The position numbers and the translations under genes are program-made. A stretch of DNA of 64,000 nucleotides from assembly GCF_003611275.1 (NCBI RefSeq), contig NZ_CP020694.1, forward strand, positions 1,550,001-1,614,000, given 5' to 3'. The notes beneath the pieces were generated by a model. That model did no database searches. It was given only the letters and a program-made list of their open reading frames with translations, and was not told the origin of the DNA. This stretch comes from Sulfitobacter sp. D7. GTDB taxonomy: Bacteria > Pseudomonadota > Alphaproteobacteria > Rhodobacterales > Rhodobacteraceae. This document shows, piece after piece, positions 6,948 to 16,518 of the stretch. The number at the start of each line of letters is the position of its first letter. Position 1 is the stretch's first letter.

Positions 6948-8207
6948 ATGACCGACGAAAACCAAACTGGGCCATCGCGCCGTGCCTTTCTGACAGGGGC
7001 AGGGGCGGTGGCCGCAGGGACGCTGGCGGGCCGCGCCAGCGCCCAGACGGACCCGGCAATTGCCATTCATCCGTGGATGCAGGAATTGGGCGACGGCGTT
7101 GATGCCGCGCCTTACGGGATGCCATCACCGCATGAGGCGGATGTGAAACGCCGCACAGTGGAGTGGCTCACTGCCGATCCGGTAAGCTCGATCAATTTCA
7201 CGCCGCTGCATGACCTCGACGGGACGATCACCCCCAATGGTCTGTGTTTTGAACGTCACCACTCGGGCGTTGCCCGCGTTGATCCGGCCCAGCATCGGTT
7301 GATGATCCACGGGTTGGTCGACAAGCCCTTGGTGCTGACCATGGAAGACCTCAAGCGGTTTCCCCGGCAGAACCACGTCTACTTCCTTGAATGTGCAGCG
7401 AATTCCGGGATGGAGTGGCGCGGTTCACAGCTTAATGGCTGCCAGTTTACCCACGGCATGATCCATAACGTCATGTACACCGGCGTGCCGCTGCGGCTGG
7501 TGCTGGAAGAGGCGGGAATCAAGCCCGAGGGCAAGTGGCTGCTTGCCGAAGGGGCCGATGCCGCTGCCATGACGCGCTCAATCCCGATGGAAAAGGCGCT
7601 CGACGATTGTCTCGTCGCCTTCAAGATGAACGGTGAAGCGCTGCGCCCCGAACAGGGCTACCCGGTGCGTCTGGTTGTGCCGGGTTGGGAGGGCAACATG
7701 TGGGTGAAATGGCTGCGCCGCCTCGAAGTGGGCGATCAACCTTGGCACCACCGTGAAGAAACCAGCAAATACACCGACCTCATGGCCGATGGCGTGGCGC
7801 GGCGCTTCACTTGGGAGATGGATGCGAAATCCGTCATCACCAGCCCGAGCCCGCAGGCTCCGATCACCCACGGGCCGGGGCCGACCGTACTGACAGGTCT
7901 GGCGTGGTCGGGTCGCGGCACCATTCCGCGCGTTGATGTGACCCTTGATGGCGGTATTACATGGCATCAGGCGCGGATGGACGGGCCAAGCACGCCCAAG
8001 GCGCTGCACCGTTTCTACTATGATTTCGAATGGGACGGAAAACCGCTGCTTTTGCAAAGCCGTGCGCATGACAGCACCGGTTATGTCCAGCCCACCAAAA
8101 ATGCCCTGCGCGAAATCCGGGGCGAGAATTCGATCTACCACAACAATGGCATCCAGACTTGGGCTGTTGACGCAGACGGAAAGGCCGAAAATGTCGAGAT
8201 TTCTTAA
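6948..8207 (+). CDS. soxC: SoxC, molybdenum subunit of sulfane dehydrogenase
   Basis: The 419-residue member of the sulfite oxidase family has a Tat signal (SRRAFLTGAGAVAAG). The molybdopterin-binding cysteine is C149 in YFLECAANSGMEW. A C-terminal Mo-cofactor dimerisation domain begins at about residue 290. With SoxD it oxidises the SoxY-bound sulfane sulfur to a sulfonate, which lets the organism oxidise thiosulfate fully instead of storing sulfur globules. soxD begins inside the last codons of soxC (17-base overlap). A SoxR-type site lies directly upstream. Confidence 0.95.
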   Translation: MTDENQTGPSRRAFLTGAGAVAAGTLAGRASAQTDPAIAIHPWMQELGDGVDAAPYGMPSPHEADVKRRTVEWLTADPVSSINFTPLHDLDGTITPNGLCFERHHSGVARVDPAQHRLMIHGLVDKPLVLTMEDLKRFPRQNHVYFLECAANSGMEWRGSQLNGCQFTHGMIHNVMYTGVPLRLVLEEAGIKPEGKWLLAEGADAAAMTRSIPMEKALDDCLVAFKMNGEALRPEQGYPVRLVVPGWEGNMWVKWLRRLEVGDQPWHHREETSKYTDLMADGVARRFTWEMDAKSVITSPSPQAPITHGPGPTVLTGLAWSGRGTIPRVDVTLDGGITWHQARMDGPSTPKALHRFYYDFEWDGKPLLLQSRAHDSTGYVQPTKNALREIRGENSIYHNNGIQTWAVDADGKAENVEIS

Positions 8208-9246
8208 ACTTGCGCTGCTGGCCAGCGCCATGGCCAGCCCCCTAGCCGCCGAGCCTCTGGGCCTAGGTCGCGCCGCCACGCCCGAGGAAATCGCTCTATG
8301 GGACATCGATGTGCGCCCCGACGGTCTGGGCCTGCCTGTGGGCAGCGGCGACGTGATGACGGGCGACGGTATCTACACCGAGAAATGCTCGGCCTGTCAC
8401 GGGGTCTTCGGCGAAGGCACAGGCCGCTGGCCGGTGCTGGCAGGCGGGCAGGGCAGCTTGACCAATGCGCGCCCGGTCAAGACGATCGGCAGCTATTGGC
8501 CATATCTCTCAACGGTTTACGACTATGTGAATCGGGCGATGCCCTTTGGCAACGCGCAGTCGCTGACCGATGATGAGGTCTATGCCATCACGGCCTATCT
8601 GCTCTATCTCAACGATGAGGTGGACGAGGATTTCGTGCTCTCTTCGGACAACTTTGCCGAAGCGCGTCTGCCGAATGAGGAGGCGTTCAAGCCCGATGAC
8701 CGGGCAGAGGTGGAGTTTGCGGCCTTTAAAGAAGACCCCTGCATGAGCGACTGCAAACCATCGGTCGAAATCACCATGCGCGCCGCCGTGTTGGATGTGA
8801 CGCCCGAAGAAACCGCCGCCAAAGCCGCCGCCAAGGCCGAAGAGGCACAAGCCGCCGAACCCACCCCCGAAGCGCCGCCCGCCGAGGCACCGGCGGTTGA
8901 GGTCGCCGAGGCTCCTGCCGCCGACCCGGCGCTTATCAAAGCCGGCGAAAAGGTGTTCCGCAAATGCAAATCCTGCCACCAGATCGGCGCCAAGGCCAAG
9001 AACCGGGTCGGCCCGGTGCTGAACGGCATCGTGGATGGCCCGGCGGGCGCGGTCGATGGGTTCCGGTATTCCAAGCCGATGGCCGCCGCCGCCGAGGCCG
9101 GGCTGGTCTGGACCGAAAGTGAGCTGAGCGCGTTTTTGGCAAGCCCCAAAGGCTATATGAAAGGCACGAAAATGTCTTTCCCCGGTGTGCGCAAAGAAGA
9201 AGACATCGCCGCGCTGATCGCCTACCTGCGTGATGCGTCGGAGTGA
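8191..9246 (+). CDS. soxD: SoxD, diheme cytochrome c subunit of sulfane dehydrogenase
   Basis: The 351-residue periplasmic cytochrome has a signal peptide (MSRFLKLALLASAMASPLAA). Two class I cytochrome domains carry heme sites C66-SA-C69-H70 and C259-KS-C262-H263. They are joined by an alanine/glutamate/proline-rich linker at about residues 205-248. It accepts electrons from SoxC and passes them to small cytochromes. The start inside soxC was chosen because it opens the signal peptide; an extended reading overlaps far into soxC. It is the last sox gene here: soxE, soxF and soxH do not follow. Confidence 0.94.
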   Translation: MSRFLKLALLASAMASPLAAEPLGLGRAATPEEIALWDIDVRPDGLGLPVGSGDVMTGDGIYTEKCSACHGVFGEGTGRWPVLAGGQGSLTNARPVKTIGSYWPYLSTVYDYVNRAMPFGNAQSLTDDEVYAITAYLLYLNDEVDEDFVLSSDNFAEARLPNEEAFKPDDRAEVEFAAFKEDPCMSDCKPSVEITMRAAVLDVTPEETAAKAAAKAEEAQAAEPTPEAPPAEAPAVEVAEAPAADPALIKAGEKVFRKCKSCHQIGAKAKNRVGPVLNGIVDGPAGAVDGFRYSKPMAAAAEAGLVWTESELSAFLASPKGYMKGTKMSFPGVRKEEDIAALIAYLRDASE

Positions 9247-9282
9247 TTGCGGCGATTAGAGAAAACTGACGTGCCTGCCCCC

Positions 9283-9312
9283 CTTGAACCCCCATACCGG
9301 GGGGACTAATCT
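9283..9312 (+). promoter_or_regulatory. Candidate heat-shock (sigma-32) promoter of clpP
   Basis: CTTGAA is followed after 17 bases by CTAATCT, close to alphaproteobacterial RpoH promoters, about 55 bases before the clpP start. clpP is a typical RpoH target. The match is by eye only. Confidence 0.4.
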
Positions 9313-9367
9313 CTGGGTAACAGTTTTGCGGGTATGGTCCCGCGAACAGGAACTGAGGCAGGCACGC

Positions 9368-10024
9368 ATGAACGATCCGATCAACACCTATATGAATACG
9401 CTTGTCCCGATGGTGGTTGAGCAGACCAGCCGGGGCGAGCGGTCCTACGACATCTTCTCGCGTTTGCTGAAAGAGCGGATCATTTTCGTCAACGGCCCGA
9501 TCCACAGCGGGATGAGCCATCTGGTCGTCGCCCAGCTTCTGCACCTTGAGGCGGAGAACCCGACCAAGGAAATCAGCATGTACATCAACTCGCCCGGCGG
9601 CGAGGTGACGGCGGGCCTGTCGATCTATGACACGATGCAATACATCAAACCCAAGGTCTCGACCCTGATCTGCGGCATGGCGGCCTCCATGGGGTCGGTC
9701 ATTGCGATTGGCGGCGAAAAAGGCATGCGTTTCGCGCTGCCCAACGCCGAAGTGATGATCCACCAGCCGTCGGGCGGCTCGCAGGGCATGGCCGAAGACA
9801 TCCTGATCTCGGCCCGCCATATCGAGCGGACCCGCGAGCGGATGTACCAGCTTTACGTCAAACATTCCGGCCAGCCGCTGGAAACCGTTCAAAAAGCGCT
9901 CGACCGTGACCTGTGGATGACCCCCGAAGAAGCCAAAGAATGGGGCCACTTGGATGAGATCGTCGAAAGCCGTGGCAAGGCCGATGATGCCGCCGCCAGC
10001 GGCAAAGACAAGAAAGACAAGTAA
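9368..10024 (+). CDS. clpP: ClpP, ATP-dependent protease proteolytic subunit
   Basis: The 218-residue protein forms the tetradecameric serine protease chamber used with ClpX. Visible landmarks are [34 protein letters not shown], the nucleophile serine in [10 protein letters not shown] and the catalytic histidine in MIHQPSGG. The aspartate lies in the KALDRDLWM region. The tail is charged and low-complexity (KDKKDK). The ATG start follows AGGCAGGCACGC and gives the usual N terminus ([19 protein letters not shown]). clpX lies 123 bases downstream, past a hairpin. Confidence 0.96.
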   Translation: MNDPINTYMNTLVPMVVEQTSRGERSYDIFSRLLKERIIFVNGPIHSGMSHLVVAQLLHLEAENPTKEISMYINSPGGEVTAGLSIYDTMQYIKPKVSTLICGMAASMGSVIAIGGEKGMRFALPNAEVMIHQPSGGSQGMAEDILISARHIERTRERMYQLYVKHSGQPLETVQKALDRDLWMTPEEAKEWGHLDEIVESRGKADDAAASGKDKKDK

Positions 10025-10032
10025 TAGAGGGG

Positions 10033-10067
10033 CCCGGCGCTGCATATTTTGCGATTGTAGCGCCGGG
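10033..10067 (+). other. Stem-loop between clpP and clpX
   Basis: A 9-bp stem (CCCGGCGCT / AGCGCCGGG) encloses a 17-base AT-rich loop and has no following T-tract. It could be an mRNA processing or stabilising element separating clpP from clpX. Confidence 0.4.
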
Positions 10068-10147
10068 GTCACTGGCCTAAGCTTGAGGCCAAATCTCGCA
10101 GCCTCACGTTCGGGGCGAACATACACGACAGACCTGAAAGGTTTGAG

Positions 10148-11416
10148 ATGGCGAATAATTCCGGCAACGACAGCAAAAATACGCTCTACTGTAGCTTCTG
10201 CGGCAAGAGCCAGCACGAGGTGCGCAAGCTGATTGCGGGGCCGACCGTGTTCATCTGTGACGAATGCGTCGAGCTGTGCATGGACATCATCCGAGAAGAG
10301 ACCAAAGCCTCGGGCCTCAAGGCGACCGACGGCGTGCCGACACCCCGCGACATCTGCGGCGTGCTGGATGATTACGTGATCGGTCAGGCGATGGCCAAAC
10401 GCGTGCTCTCGGTGGCGGTCCACAACCACTACAAACGGTTGAACCACGCCCAGAAGGGCGGTGATATCGAATTGGCGAAATCCAACATCCTGCTGATCGG
10501 CCCCACCGGCTGCGGCAAGACGTTGCTGGCCCAAACGCTGGCGCGCATTCTGGATGTGCCTTTCACCATGGCCGATGCGACCACGCTGACCGAAGCCGGT
10601 TATGTGGGCGAGGATGTGGAGAACATCATCCTCAAGCTGCTGCAATCGTCTGAATACAACGTGGAACGTGCGCAACGCGGCATCGTCTATATCGACGAGG
10701 TCGACAAGATCACGCGGAAGTCCGAAAACCCCAGCATCACCCGTGATGTCTCGGGCGAGGGCGTGCAGCAGGCGCTGCTGAAACTGATGGAAGGCACCGT
10801 GGCCTCTGTGCCCCCGCAAGGCGGGCGCAAGCATCCACAGCAGGAATTCCTGCAGGTGGACACGACCAACATCCTCTTTATCTGCGGTGGTGCCTTTGCG
10901 GGCCTCGACAAAATCATCGCGGCGCGGGGCAAGGGTTCAGCCATGGGCTTTGGCGCTGACGTGCGTGACAATGACGCGCGCGGCATCGGTGAGATTTTCA
11001 CCGATCTTGAGCCGGAAGACCTGTTGAAGTTCGGTCTGATCCCGGAATTCGTCGGTCGTCTGCCGGTTCTGGCGACCCTCGAAGATCTGGACGAAGACGC
11101 GCTGGTCACCATTCTGACCGAGCCGAAGAACGCTTTGGTCAAGCAATACCAGCGTCTGTTCGAACTGGAAGACACGCAGCTGACCTTCACCGATGACGCG
11201 CTGCAGGCGATTGCCAAACGCGCGATTGAACGGAAAACTGGCGCGCGGGGCCTGCGCTCCATCCTCGAAGACATCCTGCTCGACACGATGTTCGAACTGC
11301 CGGGGTTGGAGACGGTGACCGAGGTGGTCGTCAACGAAGAGGCCGTCACATCCGAGGCCAAGCCGCTGATGATCCACGCCGACAGCGAAAGCAAAGAGCC
11401 AGCCAGCGCGGGCTAA
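10148..11416 (+). CDS. clpX: ClpX, ATP-binding unfoldase subunit of ClpXP
   Basis: The 422-residue AAA+ protein has an N-terminal zinc-binding domain (CSFCGK...[10 protein letters not shown], about residues 16-43) that recognises adaptors and substrates. It has a Walker A motif GPTGCGKT, a Walker B motif [10 protein letters not shown], and GYVGEDVE and RGLRSILE segments of the ClpX pore and sensor regions. It unfolds tagged proteins and feeds them to ClpP in the cytoplasm. It is of full family length and follows clpP, as in most proteobacteria. In this family ClpXP also degrades cell-cycle regulators, which matters given the gapR and GTA genes nearby. Confidence 0.97.
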   Translation: MANNSGNDSKNTLYCSFCGKSQHEVRKLIAGPTVFICDECVELCMDIIREETKASGLKATDGVPTPRDICGVLDDYVIGQAMAKRVLSVAVHNHYKRLNHAQKGGDIELAKSNILLIGPTGCGKTLLAQTLARILDVPFTMADATTLTEAGYVGEDVENIILKLLQSSEYNVERAQRGIVYIDEVDKITRKSENPSITRDVSGEGVQQALLKLMEGTVASVPPQGGRKHPQQEFLQVDTTNILFICGGAFAGLDKIIAARGKGSAMGFGADVRDNDARGIGEIFTDLEPEDLLKFGLIPEFVGRLPVLATLEDLDEDALVTILTEPKNALVKQYQRLFELEDTQLTFTDDALQAIAKRAIERKTGARGLRSILEDILLDTMFELPGLETVTEVVVNEEAVTSEAKPLMIHADSESKEPASAG

Positions 11417-11442
11417 GACGCGACGCTAGGCAGAAAGATAGA

Positions 11443-11468
11443 GGGCGGGCCAAAGGGTCCGCCCTTTT
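11443..11468 (+). terminator. Rho-independent terminator after clpX
   Basis: A 9-bp GC stem (GGGCGGGCC / GGTCCGCCC, one G-T pair) with an AAAG loop is followed by TTTT. It separates clpX from the ridA-like gene. Confidence 0.75.
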
Positions 11469-11485
11469 GCATGAAAGGGATGATC

Positions 11486-11854
11486 ATGAAGCGGATTTCA
11501 TCGGGCGGCGCCTATGAGGAAAAGATCGGCTACAGCCGCGCCGTGATGGCGGGCGGCATGGTCTATGTTTCGGGCTGCGTCGGTGAAGGGGCTGATGTCA
11601 AAGCGCAATGCGCAGCCGCATTGGCGGCGATTGAGCGGGCACTGGCAGAGGCGGGCAGTGATTTCGCCCATGTGGTCCGCGTCACCTACATGCTGCCCGA
11701 CGCTACGGAGTTTGAACCTTGCTGGCCGCTTTTGCGCGCGGCATTTGGCGCGACCCCGCCTGCGGCGACGATGATCGAATGCGGGCTGATTGACCCCAAA
11801 TACCGCATTGAGATCGAAGTCACCGCGATGCTGCGCACGGGGGTAGAAGGCTAG
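11486..11854 (+). CDS. RidA (YjgF/YER057c) family protein
   Basis: The 122-residue protein has the RidA pattern: MVYVSGCVGE near the N terminus, HVVRVTYMLPDATEFEPCWPLL in the middle, and TPPAATMIECGLIDPKYRIEIEVTAML at the end. The last segment contains the arginine that binds the 2-iminoacid carboxylate in active RidA. Members hydrolyse reactive enamine/imine intermediates from PLP enzymes, but many paralogues have unknown substrates. The MKRISS start was chosen for its AGGGA Shine-Dalgarno; two earlier ATGs lack spacing. Its stop codon shares CTAG with the convergent gene's stop. Confidence 0.82.
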   Translation: MKRISSGGAYEEKIGYSRAVMAGGMVYVSGCVGEGADVKAQCAAALAAIERALAEAGSDFAHVVRVTYMLPDATEFEPCWPLLRAAFGATPPAATMIECGLIDPKYRIEIEVTAMLRTGVEG

Positions 11855-13626
11855 TCTTTCTCGGGCACCAGTTCAAAGTCATCCCCCAGCCGGGCGCGCA
11901 CCTCTGCGGGATCAAGGTTTGCCCAAAGCGGCCCGCTGTCGTCGATAAAACCCGTCTCCCGTAGGCTATCCTGCAACGCGGGCATATCAAGCTCCCCCAT
12001 CCAAAGCCGCGCCTTGGCTTTTCCGAGCGGTTTCCACGAGCGGGTAAGGTGGCAGAGCGTGGCGGTGGTGATCCCCGCAAAACTCTGGAGGTGCTGTTCC
12101 AACCCGCGCGTGGCAGAGGACGGGCGGCGCACGACGATGGCCACTTGCTGCATGGGCCGGGCGACCATTCCCAAGAGATGCAAGGCCGACCCTTCGGCGG
12201 CGATGATCTGCTTTGCCGCCTTATAGACCGCGATCTGTTCGCGCAGCCCGTGTTTCTCGGGGTGAAAGATCGTGTAGCCCTGTGCCGCGAGACGGGTTTC
12301 CAACGCCTCTTCCCCGATCAGGTTGCCGCGCCCTGCGGGCAATTTACTGCGGCTGATATAGAGCTTTTCTGGCCCCTCGGGCGCGATCTCTTGCGCGAAC
12401 CGATTGGCGATGGTGTTGCGGTAGGGTTCTGTGCCGGTGATCAAACTTCCCAGACCAAAGCCTTGCCCCGGTACGATCAACCGCTCGACCCGTGTCGGTG
12501 CGTCTAAACTCACCAGCGGCTTATCGCAGCCCAGAAGGGCAAGGAAATCACGCTGATACCCTGCCACCTCTCCGCCGTTGCGGGGGCGTTTGGGGATGAA
12601 GAGAATGCCGTCGATCTCCTCTTCAAGGTGATCCAGCGCCCAAAGACGCGCGGTGCTTTCAACCAAGAAATGCCCGAAATGCAGCCAGAGGACACCACCC
12701 CAAAGCCATGTGCCCCTGCGCTCAGCCACCTTGCCCTGCGGTGCTTCTGGCGGCGTGGTCAGCGCGCGACCGTTGCGCCAAAGTGCGGCTTGGGGGCAGG
12801 GCCGTCCATCGCTGTGCAACACCCCGGCGGGCTGCACCAACCCGCTGTCCTCAGGCAGGATGACCAGCGCATTATCCAAGGCCGTGATCTCGGTCGACCA
12901 GCCCCCCTCTGGGACGGGCGGGCGCTCGGCGGGATCAAAAGTACAGGCCCAAACCTGCCGGGTGCAATGCCCGGGTGATTTGCGAAATCCGGCGCGCTCA
13001 AGGATGCGTTTGCATTCGCGCATCCCCTCGCGGCCATAGGCCTCGGGGTGGAATTCCATCACCACGGCGCGCAGCCCGTCGAGCGCGGCATGGCGCAGAA
13101 ACTCTAACTCGCCGCCTTCGATATCCATCAACAGCACGTCGGGTTTAAAGCTGCGGCGGATGTCATCAAAGCTTGCGGTGGGCACCTGAACCTCCGTCGT
13201 CTCACGCATGTCGCTATCGATGAGAGAGGAGCCGAGGAAAGAGTTGCGCAGGTGAAACGGCAGGGTTTCTGGCCGGTCGGGGGCCGAGATCACCACCTGA
13301 TTGCGAAGAGTGATTTTTTCTTGAAGTCCGTTGAGCGCATAGAGCGCGCGGATGTGGGGGATCAAGTTTGGGTTTGCTTCGAACGACAGCACCGCTTCGG
13401 GCGCGGCCTTTTTGGCGACGATCGCACCCACCAGTCCCAGGCCCGCGCCCATCTCAAGCACCCGGTCACCGGGGCGGACGACCGCCAGCGCGCCTTCGAT
13501 CTCTTGGCGCTCGTAGCGGCCTGCATTGATCCGCTGGATGCGCGTCTCGTTCAGAAAGGGCGACTGGGGCACATTGATGCCATGACATTCCGCCGCTGCC
13601 GGTGCGGCCCCTCTTGCCTCAGTCAT
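11851..13626 (-). CDS. FkbM methyltransferase-GT61 glycosyltransferase fusion
   Basis: The 591-residue protein has two domains. About residues 30-250 form an FkbM-type SAM-dependent methyltransferase: SAM motif VLEMGAGLGLVG at 57-68, then VLLMDIEGGELEFLRHA and AVVMEFHPE. About residues 300-540 resemble GT61/DUF563 glycosyltransferases: GVLWLHFGHFLVESTARLWAL-type core, EKLYISRSKL and IIAAEGSALHLLGM. Such proteins modify extracellular polysaccharides or glycans by O-methylation and sugar transfer. The acceptor is unknown and no other glycan gene is adjacent. The start follows AAAGAGGG; the upstream extension is unlike either family. Confidence 0.8.
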   Translation of the reverse strand: MTEARGAAPAAAECHGINVPQSPFLNETRIQRINAGRYERQEIEGALAVVRPGDRVLEMGAGLGLVGAIVAKKAAPEAVLSFEANPNLIPHIRALYALNGLQEKITLRNQVVISAPDRPETLPFHLRNSFLGSSLIDSDMRETTEVQVPTASFDDIRRSFKPDVLLMDIEGGELEFLRHAALDGLRAVVMEFHPEAYGREGMRECKRILERAGFRKSPGHCTRQVWACTFDPAERPPVPEGGWSTEITALDNALVILPEDSGLVQPAGVLHSDGRPCPQAALWRNGRALTTPPEAPQGKVAERRGTWLWGGVLWLHFGHFLVESTARLWALDHLEEEIDGILFIPKRPRNGGEVAGYQRDFLALLGCDKPLVSLDAPTRVERLIVPGQGFGLGSLITGTEPYRNTIANRFAQEIAPEGPEKLYISRSKLPAGRGNLIGEEALETRLAAQGYTIFHPEKHGLREQIAVYKAAKQIIAAEGSALHLLGMVARPMQQVAIVVRRPSSATRGLEQHLQSFAGITTATLCHLTRSWKPLGKAKARLWMGELDMPALQDSLRETGFIDDSGPLWANLDPAEVRARLGDDFELVPEKD

Positions 13627-13750
13627 CGCTGCCCTCTTTCGTTTTCCCAACCCTAGCCAGAGGTCGCCCGCGCGCCAAGCTCCTTTGCGGTGAGGCTGGA
13701 CGCCAAAGCCTCCATGGTGCATATAATGGACAACAGGAACGGAGACCTCG

Positions 13751-14134
13751 ATGGGCATTCTCAATTCACTTCTGCGCGGCGTCACTTGGTGGAACGGCCA
13801 GACGCTGAACACCCAGCTTTTCACTTGGCGCAAGGGCAGCAAGGTGGGCGAAGACGCGCAGGGCAATATCTATTACCGCAACGCCGATGACAGCAAACGC
13901 TGGGTCATCTTCAACGGTGAGGCCGAGGCCAGCCGCGTGAGCCCCGATTGGCATGGCTGGCTGCACCGCACATGGGACGAGCCGCCAACCGACAAGCCGC
14001 TGATCCACAAGCCGTGGGAAAAGGCGCATGTCGAGAATCGCACCGGCACCGCCATGGCCTATGCGCCCGCCGGGTCGCTGCGCCGCGCCGAACCTGTCGA
14101 GCGTAAGGACTATGAGGCCTGGCAGCCTGAATGA
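13751..14134 (+). CDS. NDUFA12-like accessory subunit of NADH:ubiquinone oxidoreductase (complex I)
   Basis: The 127-residue protein has the NDUFA12/B17.2 pattern: [31 protein letters not shown] and [22 protein letters not shown]. In mitochondria and alphaproteobacteria such as Paracoccus this small subunit sits on the peripheral arm of complex I and supports its assembly. The nuo core genes are not in this window. A GGAACGGAGACC ribosome-binding stretch precedes the start. The gene marks the organism as alphaproteobacterial. Confidence 0.9.
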   Translation: MGILNSLLRGVTWWNGQTLNTQLFTWRKGSKVGEDAQGNIYYRNADDSKRWVIFNGEAEASRVSPDWHGWLHRTWDEPPTDKPLIHKPWEKAHVENRTGTAMAYAPAGSLRRAEPVERKDYEAWQPE

Positions 14135-14189
14135 TCGGTTGGCCGCGCCTGAGGTGCGGCCCCAAGTTTCACGCAATCCGGGTGGATGA

Positions 14190-14552
14190 ATGAAAAAGCT
14201 TCTCTTGGCCGCGCTTTTGCTGGCCGCGCCGCTGCATGCCCAAGAGGGCGCACAGATCGCCAGTGCCACGGGTGGCGTTTTGCGCGCTTTGGACAAGATT
14301 TCCGGCGATACGATCGATCTGGAGATTGCCAAGGGCGACAGCCTTTCTTTGGGCAATTTGCAGATCTCCATGGTCGATTGCCGCTATCCGGCGGGCGATC
14401 CGGCGGCCAATGCCTATGCCGCGCTTGAGATCACCGAAGAGGGCAGCAGCGGCGCGCTTTTTTCTGGCTGGATGATCGCTTCGGCCCCGGCGCTGCACGC
14501 GCTGGAGCATTTTCGCTATGACATCTGGGTCATGCGCTGCAGCACGTCCTGA
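14190..14552 (+). CDS. DUF2155 domain exported protein
   Basis: The 120-residue protein has a clear signal peptide ([18 protein letters not shown]). The DUF2155 body has the pattern [64 protein letters not shown]. Two cysteines could form a disulfide. The function is unknown; the family is common in alphaproteobacteria next to aat and the NDUFA12-like gene, as here. Its last 37 bases overlap the convergent aat gene, so the two mRNAs are antisense at their ends. Confidence 0.85.
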   Translation: MKKLLLAALLLAAPLHAQEGAQIASATGGVLRALDKISGDTIDLEIAKGDSLSLGNLQISMVDCRYPAGDPAANAYAALEITEEGSSGALFSGWMIASAPALHALEHFRYDIWVMRCSTS

Positions 14553-15151
14553 AAACTGACTAAACCCCCCGCGTCGAACCGTGCAGTGCCGCGTTTGGCC
14601 ACATCGAGCTGCGCGTGATATTCCGCGCGGCTGATCTCTTGCGCCCCGAGAGAGGCAAGGTGATCGGTCAGAAACTGCGTGTCAAAGAGGGTAAAACTCG
14701 CATGGCGAAGCCGATCCACCAGCGCCGCCAGCGCCATTTTTGAGGCGTTGGTCCGGCGGGAGAACATGCTTTCGCCGAAAAACGCGCGGCCCAGCGTTAC
14801 GCCATAGACCCCGCCCACCAGTGCTGTGCCATCCCAAACCTCAAGCGAATGGGCGTGGCCTGCGTGGTGCAGTGCGGTGTAGAGGGCGGTGATCTCGGCG
14901 TTGATCCATGTGTCTTCGCGGTCTGCGCAGCCGGCGACGACCCCATCGAAATCGCGGTTGATCGTGTGGTGAAAAGTGCTGCGTCGCATGGCGCGGGTGA
15001 GCGAGCGCGAGATGTGGAAGCCATTGAGCGGCATCACCCCCCGACGCCGCGGATCGACCCAGAAAATCTCTGGGTCGTCGCGGTGTTCGGCCATGGGGAA
15101 TATCCCGATGGAATAGCCGTGGAGCAGGATCTCTGGTGTCAGATCCGACAT
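14516..15151 (-). CDS. aat: Aat, leucyl/phenylalanyl-tRNA-protein transferase
   Basis: The 211-residue enzyme transfers Leu or Phe from tRNA to N-terminal Arg/Lys of proteins, marking them for ClpS/ClpAP degradation by the N-end rule. Family features are [59 protein letters not shown] and [18 protein letters not shown]. It lies 5 bases after accC on the same strand, so it is probably in the accBC operon. Its 3' end overlaps the convergent DUF2155 gene. Confidence 0.95.
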   Translation of the reverse strand: MSDLTPEILLHGYSIGIFPMAEHRDDPEIFWVDPRRRGVMPLNGFHISRSLTRAMRRSTFHHTINRDFDGVVAGCADREDTWINAEITALYTALHHAGHAHSLEVWDGTALVGGVYGVTLGRAFFGESMFSRRTNASKMALAALVDRLRHASFTLFDTQFLTDHLASLGAQEISRAEYHAQLDVAKRGTARFDAGGLVSFQDVLQRMTQMS

Positions 15152-15156
15152 CGGTG

Positions 15157-16509
15157 TCAGGCGTTACCGAGGTTGGTTTCCAGCCAATGCTCAAGCCAGT
15201 GGATGTTGTAGCCACCCGACTGGATGTCTTCTTCGGCCAGCAGCGCGTGGAACAGCGGCACGGTGGTATCGACACCATCCACGATCAGCTCACCCAAGGC
15301 CCGACCAAGACGCGCCAGTGCTTCGGGGCGGTCGCGGCCATGCACGATCAGCTTACCGATGAGACTGTCGTAATAGGGCGGGATCGAATAGCCGTCATAA
15401 AGCGCCGAATCCATCCGCACGCCAAGCCCGCCGGGGGCGTGATACTGCGTGATCTTGCCCGGACAGGGCGCGAAATTTGGCAGTTTCTCGGCGTTGATGC
15501 GGACTTCGATGGCATGGCCATTGATGGTCAGATCGTCTTGGGTAAAGGACATCGGCAGCCCTTCGGCCACGCGAATCTGTTCGCGCACCAGATCGACGCC
15601 AAAGATCGCCTCGGTCACCGGATGTTCCACCTGAAGACGGGTGTTCATTTCGATGAAATAGAACTCGCCATTCTCATAGAGGAATTCGATCGTGCCCGCG
15701 CCGATGTAGTTGATATTGGCCACGGCGTCGGCGCAGACCTTACCTATCCGCGCGCGTTCCTCTTCGGTGATCGAGGGGCCGGGGGCCTCTTCGAAAACCT
15801 TCTGGTGGCGGCGCTGAAGCGAGCAGTCGCGCTCGCCCAGATGGACCGCGTTGCCCTTGCCATCCCCAAAGACCTGAATCTCGATGTGGCGGGGGGTGGT
15901 GAGGTATTTTTCAATATAGACTTCGTCATTGCCGAAGTTCGATTTCCCCTCGGCCCGCGCAGTCTGGAAGGCTTTTTCCATGTCTTTGGCGGTTTGGGCG
16001 ACTTTCATGCCCTTGCCGCCGCCGCCTGCCGTGGCCTTGATAATGACCGGATAGCCGATTTCTTCGCCCAAGCGCTTGGCGTCTTCGAGCGATGCGACGC
16101 CACCATCCGAGCCGGGCACGCAAGGCACGCCGAGCTTTTTCATCGTGTCCTTGGCGGTGATCTTGTCGCCCATGACGCGGATGTGTTCGGCGGTGGGGCC
16201 GATAAAGGTCAGACCGTGGTCTTCGATCACCTGCACAAAGCCTGCGTTTTCCGACAGGAAACCGTAGCCGGGGTGAATCGCTTCGGCCCCGGTGATTTCA
16301 CAGGCCGCGATGATCGCGGGGATCGAGAGGTAGGATTGGGTGGAGGAGGGCGGGCCGATGCAGACGGATTCGTCGGCCATGCGCACATGCATCGCGTCGC
16401 TGTCGGCGGTGGAATGCACCGCGACTGTCTGGATGCCCATCTCGCGGGCCGCGCGGATGACGCGCAGCGCGATCTCTCCCCGGTTGGCGACTAGGATTTT
16501 GCTGAACAT
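15157..16509 (-). CDS. accC: AccC, biotin carboxylase subunit of acetyl-CoA carboxylase
   Basis: The 450-residue ATP-grasp enzyme carboxylates biotin on AccB with ATP and bicarbonate. Visible are the N-terminal [31 protein letters not shown], the glycine-rich ATP loop [12 protein letters not shown], and the catalytic [15 protein letters not shown] and [16 protein letters not shown]. The length is that of the stand-alone bacterial subunit, not the propionyl-CoA or pyruvate carboxylase fusions. accB is 9 bases upstream, so the two are co-transcribed. Confidence 0.97.
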   Translation of the reverse strand: MFSKILVANRGEIALRVIRAAREMGIQTVAVHSTADSDAMHVRMADESVCIGPPSSTQSYLSIPAIIAACEITGAEAIHPGYGFLSENAGFVQVIEDHGLTFIGPTAEHIRVMGDKITAKDTMKKLGVPCVPGSDGGVASLEDAKRLGEEIGYPVIIKATAGGGGKGMKVAQTAKDMEKAFQTARAEGKSNFGNDEVYIEKYLTTPRHIEIQVFGDGKGNAVHLGERDCSLQRRHQKVFEEAPGPSITEEERARIGKVCADAVANINYIGAGTIEFLYENGEFYFIEMNTRLQVEHPVTEAIFGVDLVREQIRVAEGLPMSFTQDDLTINGHAIEVRINAEKLPNFAPCPGKITQYHAPGGLGVRMDSALYDGYSIPPYYDSLIGKLIVHGRDRPEALARLGRALGELIVDGVDTTVPLFHALLAEEDIQSGGYNIHWLEHWLETNLGNA

Positions 16510-16518
16510 GTCCGGCCC

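Noticed and set aside
15136..16494. Plus-strand open frame opposite accC (452 codons)
   Set aside because: It lies exactly over the conserved accC and shows no family pattern; composition is that of an antisense shadow.
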